A stretch of 64,000 nt of DNA from positions 1 through 64,000 of the forward strand of contig NC_014828.1 in NCBI RefSeq assembly GCF_000178115.2. Direction: 5' to 3'. The position numbers were made by a program, and so were the translations under genes. The notes beneath the pieces were generated by a model, which had not been told where the DNA came from, searched no databases, and saw only the letters and a program-made list of their open reading frames with translations. Positions 56,509 to 62,517 of this stretch are shown here, piece after piece; the first letter of the stretch is position 1; each line of letters begins with the position of its first letter. Origin of the DNA: Ethanoligenens harbinense YUAN-3. GTDB lineage: Bacteria > Bacillota > Clostridia > Oscillospirales > Ethanoligenentaceae.

Positions 56509-57843
56509 ATGAGCCAGACAGTATATGTGACCGGGCACCGCAACCCGGATACCGATTCCATCTGTTCGTCTCTCAGCTATGCCGCGCTCAAGCGCGCGCT
56601 GGGCATGAACGCCGTCGCGGCGAGACTGGGCAAGGTGAACCGCGAGACGGCGTTCATCCTGTCGCATTTTGAGGTGGACCCGCCGGAACTGCTCGCTTCA
56701 GTGCGCGGGCAGGTCGAGGATATCACGCTCGAAGAGATCAAGCCGCTCTCGCCGTCCACTGCGCTGCAAACGGCGCTTGAGGCACTCTATGCGGAAAAAA
56801 GCGGCCCGCTCCCGGTGGCGGATGCGGATGGGCGGCTGGCCGGCCTTGTGTCGGCCGGGGATATTGCCGCGCTCGCGCTCACTTATCTGAGCGGCGGGGA
56901 AGCAGACGGCACCGCGGCCGGACTGCGGCAGAAATTTCAGGGCCTGCCGGTGTCGGATGCGATGCGCACTTCCGGCTATGATGTGCTGCACCCCGCCGAT
57001 TATATCAGCGACGCCCGCGCCACGCTGGAAGCCGACTCCGCCGGGCGGGTTCCGGTGGTGGACGAAACGGGCAGCTACCTTGGGTTCTGCACGCTGGCGC
57101 TGCTGGAAACCTACCGCCGCAAGCAGGTGATCCTGGTGGATCACAGCGAGCGGACGCAGACGGTGGACGGTCTGGATGAGGCCGACCTGCTCGAGATCAT
57201 CGACCATCACCGCATTGGCGACATCCAGACCCCCGGACCCATCTATTTCCGCAACGAGCCGGTGGGCTGCTCGGCAACCATTGTGACCAAACTCTACGAT
57301 GAAAACGGTGTCGTGCCCGAGCCGAAGATCGCGGGCTTGCTCTGCTCGGCTATCCTTTCGGATACGGTTAAGTTCAAGTCCCCTACCTGCACGCCGGTGG
57401 ATAAAGCAACCGCTCTGCGCCTGGCGGACATCGCCGGCATCGACATAGACGGCTACGCCAAACAGATGTTTGAGGCGGGTGCGTCTCTGGAAGGCATGTC
57501 GCCGGATGAGATCATTCACAACGACTATAAGGAATATATCATCAGCGGCAAAAAACTGGGCATCTCGCAGGTGACCATGGCCACGCTCTCAAGCTTCGCG
57601 GGCTACCGCGAGCCGGTGCTCTTCCGCAGCGCGGAAATGCTCGAGCAGGAAGGCTATGCCGCCGTGATGGTCATTGTGACGGCCATCCTTGATGAGCAGA
57701 CCGAAGTGCTGTTCAAAGAGACCGAGCCGGGTCTGGTGGCGCTGGCGTTCGGTGACACGAAAGACGACTGCAGCTTCCTGATGGAGGGTGTGGTATCCCG
57801 TAAGAAGCAGATCGTACCGCGGCTCACCCGCGCACTTTCGTAA
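56509..57843 (+). CDS. Manganese-dependent inorganic pyrophosphatase with CBS domains
   Basis: The enzyme hydrolyses pyrophosphate to drive biosynthesis. The 444-aa product is a family II (DHH) pyrophosphatase with TGHRNPDTDSICSS, VDHSERTQ, IDHHRIGDI, and the C-terminal DHHA2 domain with the late SRKKQIVPRL. A regulatory CBS pair (about 75-190) is inserted between the first motif and the rest. There is no DRTGG domain. Homologues of this CBS type are controlled by adenine nucleotides. The start at 56509 (MSQTVYVTG) has AGAGGA 11 bases upstream. Confidence 0.93.
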   Translation: MSQTVYVTGHRNPDTDSICSSLSYAALKRALGMNAVAARLGKVNRETAFILSHFEVDPPELLASVRGQVEDITLEEIKPLSPSTALQTALEALYAEKSGPLPVADADGRLAGLVSAGDIAALALTYLSGGEADGTAAGLRQKFQGLPVSDAMRTSGYDVLHPADYISDARATLEADSAGRVPVVDETGSYLGFCTLALLETYRRKQVILVDHSERTQTVDGLDEADLLEIIDHHRIGDIQTPGPIYFRNEPVGCSATIVTKLYDENGVVPEPKIAGLLCSAILSDTVKFKSPTCTPVDKATALRLADIAGIDIDGYAKQMFEAGASLEGMSPDEIIHNDYKEYIISGKKLGISQVTMATLSSFAGYREPVLFRSAEMLEQEGYAAVMVIVTAILDEQTEVLFKETEPGLVALAFGDTKDDCSFLMEGVVSRKKQIVPRLTRALS

Positions 57844-57870
57844 AGTTTCCCCACCCCCTATTCGCGCAAA

Positions 57871-57911
57871 CAGAAAAACACCTCCCCGGCATGAAGGGAG
57901 GTGTTTTTCTG
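57871..57911. terminator. Intrinsic terminator after the pyrophosphatase gene
   Basis: CAGAAAAACACCTCCC pairs perfectly with GGGAGGTGTTTTTCTG (16 bp), with T runs in both directions. Confidence 0.93.
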
Positions 57912-58036
57912 TTTCTTTGGCGGCAGTGCAAAGAAACAATGGCAGATTGGGGAGGTAGTTTATAACAAGCCGGCCCCCTTGAGAAAAGGCCGAGTTATAA
58001 AGTGGAGGGAGAAGGCGCGGTTTCGCATATACAACG

Positions 58037-58074
58037 AAACGGACACCCATTTTATAACAAGGTGCCCGTTTTTT
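58037..58074. terminator. Hairpin downstream of the orphan riboswitch
   Basis: AAACGGACACC (58037-58047) faces GGTGCCCGTTT (58061-58071), then more T on the plus strand. On the minus strand the same stem is fully paired using one G-U and lies 19 bases after the riboswitch, where an expression-platform terminator would be expected, although few U residues follow. Confidence 0.55.
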
Positions 58075-58092
58075 CAAACAAGTGAACAAAAA

Positions 58093-58164
58093 GGCAACCC
58101 GGCTATCATCGTGATGAAACATTAGACCCGTGGCTTTGCGTCCCCGCCTTTCGACGGGTTTGCC
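58093..58164 (-). promoter_or_regulatory. Orphan cyclic di-GMP-I riboswitch
   Basis: Read on the minus strand it has all core GEMM-I parts: GGCAAACCCGTCGAAAGGCG, then GGGGACGCAAAGCCACGGGT, CTAATG, a short arm and CCGGGTTGCC, with P1 GGCAA/TTGCC. A good minus-strand promoter lies just upstream. Downstream are hairpins and then the pyrophosphatase gene on the opposite strand. I find no convincing coding sequence for it to control, only a 22-codon ORF without a ribosome-binding site. Confidence 0.88.
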
Positions 58165-58201
58165 GATACATTTTGCAATATTTATACAATTCTCACAATT
58201 T

Positions 58202-58230
58202 ATTATAGCATGTCAGGCAGAGGATTGCAA
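58202..58230 (-). promoter_or_regulatory. Promoter of the orphan riboswitch
   Basis: On the minus strand TTGCAA (58230-58225) and TATAAT (58207-58202) are 17 bases apart, placing the start about 35 bases before the aptamer. Confidence 0.75.
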
Positions 58231-58472
58231 GTGTATTTCCGTATCTTTTTCAAGGTGTGGGAAGGGCTAAACCGAACCACCGCCACGTAAAGCGGGAGCG
58301 TTATAACGATATGCTTCTGGAAAATAGACCCGCGCAGCCGTGCAAACGCAGGTTTTGGTTCATTTTGTATGGCGCAGTCCTGCGTTTGCCGGAAAAGTGC
58401 ATGCAGGTCCTGAAAAAACCATATTATATAATAAGCCCACTCTTTTTTTGAAGGAATGCATGCAAAAATAAA

Positions 58473-58501
58473 TTGCTGTAAAATGTGGCGTATGCTATCA
58501 T
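58473..58501 (+). promoter_or_regulatory. Promoter of the iron alcohol dehydrogenase
   Basis: TTGCTG (58473-58478), a 17-base spacer and TATCAT (58496-58501). The rest of the 727-base region between the pyrophosphatase and this gene holds the orphan riboswitch, hairpins and no supportable gene. Confidence 0.5.
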
Positions 58502-58570
58502 CTTTCTGGAAAAAAGCCACCGCTTCTATTCGGCTTCTGAAAATTTTGGTATTTGAAAGGTGATTGCATT

Positions 58571-59740
58571 ATGGCAAGATTCACATTGCCGCGGGACATT
58601 TATTTCGGCAACAACGCGATTGAAGAACTGAGCAACCTCAAAGGCCACAAAAAAGCGTTTGTCGTTACCGGCGGTCACTCCATGCAGAAATTCGGGTTTC
58701 TCGATAAGCTGGAGGACGTGCTGAAAAAAGCGGGCTTGGAAGTGCAGCTTTTTGCGGGCGTGGAGCCCGACCCGTCTGTTGAGACCGTCTATAAGGGCGC
58801 CGAAGCCATGCGCGCTTTCCAGCCGGATGTCATCGTTGCCATCGGCGGCGGTTCTCCCATCGATGCCGCCAAGGCGATGTGGGTCTTCTATGAATATCCC
58901 GAGAAGAAATTCGACGATATCAAAGACCCGTTCTCCCTGCCCAAGCTGCGGCAGAAAGCCATCTTCGTGGCCGTGCCCTCCACCAGCGGCACCGCGACCG
59001 AAGTGACGGCTTTCTCGGTCATCACCGACTATTCCACCAAAGTCAAATACCCGCTGGCCGACTTCGAAATCACGCCGGACGTTGCGGTGCTCGACTATGC
59101 GCTGGCGCAGACCATGCCTCCCAAACTGACCGCCCACACCGGCATGGACGCCCTCACCCACGCCATTGAAGCCTATGTCGCCGTGGCGCGTTCCCCGTTC
59201 AGCGACCCACTGGCCATCAAAGCCATCCAGTGGGTCTTCGATAACCTCTCCGATTCCTACAACGGCAACAAAAAAGCGCGTGAGCGCATGCATGTGGCGC
59301 AGTGCCTGGCCGGCATGGCGTTTTCCAACGCGCTGCTGGGCATCTGCCACTCGCTGGCCCACAAGATCGGCGCGCAGTTTGATCTGCCGCATGGCCTGTG
59401 CAACGCCATCCTGCTGCCTTATGTCATCAAATACAACTCGGTCGTTTCCATGAAGGATTACGCCGACATTGCCCGCTCGCTCGGCCTGCCGGGCGGCACC
59501 GACAAGCAGCTCACCCATTCCCTCATCGAAGCGGTGAAAACCCTCAATGCCCGTGTGGGTATTCTCCCCACGCTGCGTGAAAACGGCGTGACCGACGAAC
59601 TTTTCAACGCGCACATCGACTTCATCGCCGAGCAGGCCCAACTGGATCCCTGCACGGGCGCAAACCCGCGCGGCACCACGCCGGGCGAGCTGAAGAAGGT
59701 TCTGGAATGCGCGCTGGACGGCTCGCCGCTGAACTTCTAA
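58571..59740 (+). CDS. Iron-containing alcohol dehydrogenase
   Basis: The 389-aa product belongs to the group III (iron) alcohol dehydrogenases. It has the NAD(P)-binding AIGGGSPIDAAKAMWV, the TSGTATEVTAFSVIT segment and the metal site with MDALTHAIEAY, ICHSLAHKIGA and the His in LPHGLCNAILLPYV. It probably reduces acetaldehyde or butyraldehyde to the alcohol, disposing of electrons in fermentation. The start at 58571 (MARFTLPRDIYFG) follows GAAAGGTGA. Codon use is strongly biased towards C-ending codons, as in highly expressed genes. Confidence 0.93.
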   Translation: MARFTLPRDIYFGNNAIEELSNLKGHKKAFVVTGGHSMQKFGFLDKLEDVLKKAGLEVQLFAGVEPDPSVETVYKGAEAMRAFQPDVIVAIGGGSPIDAAKAMWVFYEYPEKKFDDIKDPFSLPKLRQKAIFVAVPSTSGTATEVTAFSVITDYSTKVKYPLADFEITPDVAVLDYALAQTMPPKLTAHTGMDALTHAIEAYVAVARSPFSDPLAIKAIQWVFDNLSDSYNGNKKARERMHVAQCLAGMAFSNALLGICHSLAHKIGAQFDLPHGLCNAILLPYVIKYNSVVSMKDYADIARSLGLPGGTDKQLTHSLIEAVKTLNARVGILPTLRENGVTDELFNAHIDFIAEQAQLDPCTGANPRGTTPGELKKVLECALDGSPLNF

Positions 59741-59790
59741 GAAATCTCCTTGCCTCATAACCTGTCATAGATTTGTTTTCACTGCATTTT

Positions 59791-59822
59791 CGGCCGCGGC
59801 GTTTGCTGCGGCTGTTTCTTTT
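59791..59822 (+). terminator. Terminator after the alcohol dehydrogenase
   Basis: GCCGCGGC (59793-59800) and GCTGCGGC (59805-59812) form a stem followed by a T-rich run TGTTTCTTTT. Confidence 0.75.
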
Positions 59823-59903
59823 GCCCGTTCACGCGTTTCCCTGCGTCTGTCAGGTCGTCTTTCCACAAAAGACCAGGTTTTTGTTCGCCTGAACCGAAGG
59901 GGC

Positions 59904-59973
59904 CGCCCTGCCATGCGGAGCATGCCGGGAATACTGCAAGTATTCCTGCGTTTTTCGCGCGGCAGGGCGTTTT
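59904..59973. other. Branched hairpin element upstream of hydS
   Basis: CGCCCTGCC (59904-59912) pairs with GGCAGGGCG (59961-59969) and encloses a second perfect stem GGAATAC-TGCAA-GTATTCC, and is followed by TTTT. It lies between the alcohol dehydrogenase terminator and the hydS promoter. It may be a second terminator or a small structured RNA. I recognise no known class. Confidence 0.5.
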
Positions 59974-60034
59974 ATCTCCCAAAGACCGGTTTGCATTTTG
60001 TTTTTAAGCAAGGTATATTTAATATGGTTTTTGG

Positions 60035-60063
60035 TTGCGGAAAAATGGATTTCATGATATAAT
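60035..60063 (+). promoter_or_regulatory. Promoter of the hydS operon
   Basis: TTGCGG (60035-60040) and a perfect TATAAT (60058-60063) are separated by 17 bases, about 75 bases upstream of hydS. Confidence 0.7.
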
Positions 60064-60144
60064 GACATCATTGACAAATAATTAACAATATTATGGCAAA
60101 TGGGACGGCGTGCGGTGGGCCGCCGTGCCGGAGGAATAGCGGGA

Positions 60145-61866
60145 ATGAACACGATCATGGGACTGAGCAGGGCGGATTGCAGGGGATGTTATAAATGCAT
60201 CCGCGCCTGCCCCGTCAAATCTCTTTCCTGCCTGGATGAGCAGGTGCGGGTGGTGGATGGGGAATGCATCTATTGCGGCCGCTGTCTGCTCATCTGTCCG
60301 CAGAACGCCAAATATATCCGCGACGACCTGGAAAAGGTGCGGTCCGCCATCGCTGCGGGGGAAAAGCTGTACGCGTCGGTGGAGCCGTCCTGCCAGGCCG
60401 CCTTCCCGGGGGTGGATATGGGCAAAATGGCCTCGGCGCTGAGCGCGTTGGGGTTTGTGCATGCCGAGCCGGTCACAGTGGGCGCGGCGCAGGTCACCCG
60501 CGCATATGACGCCGCCTCCGTGTCGTGGAAAGCGCCCAACCTCATCACTACCGCCTGCCCGTCCATCTATCTGCTGGTGCAGCGGCATTATCCCGAGCTG
60601 GTGGAGCAGCTGGCGCCCACGGTCAGCTTTGCCGTTGCCCATGCGCGCATTATCCGGCAGATCTACGGGCCGCGTGCGCGGGTGGTTTCCATCGGGCCCT
60701 GCATCTCGCAGAAGCATGATGCGCAGGACGGGGAGAGCGGAAATGCCCTGTATGCTTCGCTCACGTTCAGCGAGCTGGCTGCGTGGTTCGCATCCGCCGG
60801 GATTGACCCGCGGGAGATGAAACGCAAACCCATGGGCACCGTAGCGTACGACTATTTTGCCCGACCGGGCGGCGTGATCCATCACCTGGCCAAGGAAACG
60901 CGCCGCAAGTGGGAATGCGTGGCGGTGGACGGGGTGGATCGCTGCGCCGAAGTGCTGGAATCCGTCCGGAGGGACGGGCTTTCCGGTTATTTTCTGGAAC
61001 TCACCGCCTGTGCGGGCGGCTGCCTGGGCGGCCCCATTCTGCGGATGATGAATGTTCCCTATCTCACGGCCAAAGATGCGCTGGTGCATGGCCCCAGGCA
61101 GGAGACGCCCGGTCCCCGCCTGCTCACACAGGGTGTGGAGGCAGACCTCAGCCGTTCGTTCCGCAAACTGGCGCCCCGCCGCTCCCCCATCCGGGAAGAA
61201 GAGATCGCGTCCGTTCTGGCCCGCATGGGCAAAACATCGGTCAAGCAGGAGCTCAACTGCGGCTGCTGTGGATACAGCACCTGCCGCGAAAAGGCCGTGG
61301 CGGTCATCCACGGCAAGGCGGATATCAGCATGTGCGTGCCGTATATGCGTGAACTGGCGGAGAGCATGTCCGCGACGGTGGTGGAAAACATCCCCACCGG
61401 CGTGCTCATCCTTAACGAGAAACTGCAGGTCGAGCATATCAACCCCGCGGCTGTAGCTCTGCTGCACGTGCGGGGCGAGATCTGCGGCCGGTCGGTGGGC
61501 GCGCTGCTGCCGAGCAACGACTTTTATCAGGTGCTGAGCACCGGGGAGAACATCCTGCACCACAAAGTGCGGTATGAGAAACCGGGCATCGTGGTTTCTC
61601 AATCGGTGGTGCGCGTACAGAGCGCCCGGACGGTGATCGTGCTGCTTGAAGACATCACCCACAAGGAGCTGGAAAGCGAAAAGCACCGTGTGATGACCGA
61701 GGAGACCGCGCAGTTCGCGCGCGAAGTGGTGGAAAAACAGATGCGGGTGGTGCAGCAGATCGCCGGGCTGCTGGGGGAAACGGCGATGGAGACCAAGCTG
61801 GCGCTCTCCAAGCTCACCAACACGCTCGTGGAACAGGCGGGTGAGGAGCATGACGCAAGCCATTGA
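60145..61866 (+). CDS. Sensory [FeFe]-hydrogenase-like protein with PAS domain (HydS)
   Basis: The 573-aa protein has two 4Fe-4S ferredoxin motifs (CRGCYKCIRACP and CIYCGRCLLICP, residues 12-51), an H-cluster-like domain with divergent motifs L1 TTACPS (135-140), L2 IGPCISQK (183-190) and L3 TACAGGCLGGP (287-297), another iron-sulfur motif NCGCCGYSTC (371-380), a PAS domain (about 410-510) and a C-terminal helix. This layout matches group C sensory hydrogenases, thought to sense H2 or redox state and signal through a partner. The start at 60145 follows GGAGGAAT. It overlaps the downstream phosphatase-like gene. Confidence 0.9.
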   Translation: MNTIMGLSRADCRGCYKCIRACPVKSLSCLDEQVRVVDGECIYCGRCLLICPQNAKYIRDDLEKVRSAIAAGEKLYASVEPSCQAAFPGVDMGKMASALSALGFVHAEPVTVGAAQVTRAYDAASVSWKAPNLITTACPSIYLLVQRHYPELVEQLAPTVSFAVAHARIIRQIYGPRARVVSIGPCISQKHDAQDGESGNALYASLTFSELAAWFASAGIDPREMKRKPMGTVAYDYFARPGGVIHHLAKETRRKWECVAVDGVDRCAEVLESVRRDGLSGYFLELTACAGGCLGGPILRMMNVPYLTAKDALVHGPRQETPGPRLLTQGVEADLSRSFRKLAPRRSPIREEEIASVLARMGKTSVKQELNCGCCGYSTCREKAVAVIHGKADISMCVPYMRELAESMSATVVENIPTGVLILNEKLQVEHINPAAVALLHVRGEICGRSVGALLPSNDFYQVLSTGENILHHKVRYEKPGIVVSQSVVRVQSARTVIVLLEDITHKELESEKHRVMTEETAQFAREVVEKQMRVVQQIAGLLGETAMETKLALSKLTNTLVEQAGEEHDASH

Positions 61867-62515
61867 CGCCTGTGCGCAAAGCATCGCGCGGTTCGGAGAA
61901 AGCCAGATCGGTGATGCGGCCAAGCTGTTTTACGGGCAGGACTGTGTGACGGCGGTGCTGGTGGATGGCGGCGAAACGATGAGCGGCTGTGTGCTCTCCG
62001 GCATGGTGACCAGCATGTTCGGTTCGGCGCTGTCCCATCCCGTCGCGGTGGACGAAGCGGTGGCCACGGTGGCGGGCATGCTGCCGGTGAGCGGCGGCCG
62101 GGAACCGGTGTTGCTCACCGTGGCGCAGATGCGCGCGGACGGCGCCGCCTACCTTGCGCGGCTGGCCATGCCGCAGGCGGTCTTCCTGCGGCGTGGGCGG
62201 GTGCTGCCGCTCGTTTTCACGCCCCGCCGATGCGGCCCCGTTGTGCTGGAAGAGGCGCGCCTGCAACTCAAGTCCCGCGACACGCTGGTCTGCTTCGGGC
62301 ATGGCGTTGCGCGTGCAGGCGAGGGCGTACCCTATGCCGCGGGTTGGGAAAACGTTTTGCTTCCCGCCTATTTGCAGGCGGCCTATACGCCGTCCGTTCC
62401 GGCCGGGAAACTGGTGGAGCTGCTGCTCGGCATTAGCTGCTCGCTCTGTGGTGAAAAGCCGCGCAGCGATCTTTCGGCCGCCGTGCTTCGCTACCGTGCC
62501 GTGCGGGAGGGATGA
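61850..62515 (+). CDS. Degenerate PPM/SpoIIE-like phosphatase-domain protein
   Basis: The roughly 221-aa protein sits where HydS systems commonly encode a PP2C/SpoIIE phosphatase. It has a PPM-like start (QIGDAAKLFYGQDCVTAVLVDG) but the usual DGMGSG region reads DGGETMSG. The later segment expected as SDG is CFGHGVARAGEG, so a metal-binding Asp appears to be His151. It may be a non-catalytic binding partner or a much diverged enzyme. The gene overlaps hydS by 17 bases and ends 2 bases before the next gene. The start is unsettled (ATG 61850 or GTG 61841). Confidence 0.6.
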   Translation: MTQAIDACAQSIARFGESQIGDAAKLFYGQDCVTAVLVDGGETMSGCVLSGMVTSMFGSALSHPVAVDEAVATVAGMLPVSGGREPVLLTVAQMRADGAAYLARLAMPQAVFLRRGRVLPLVFTPRRCGPVVLEEARLQLKSRDTLVCFGHGVARAGEGVPYAAGWENVLLPAYLQAAYTPSVPAGKLVELLLGISCSLCGEKPRSDLSAAVLRYRAVREG

Positions 62516-62517
62516 CG

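Noticed and set aside
57911-58092. 22-codon minus-strand ORF after the orphan riboswitch
   Set aside because: It has no ribosome-binding site, overlaps hairpin sequence and resembles no protein; it does not qualify as the regulated gene.
60071-60094. TTGACA and TATTAT upstream of hydS
   Set aside because: The spacer is only 12 bases; the TTGCGG-17-TATAAT pair just upstream is a better promoter.
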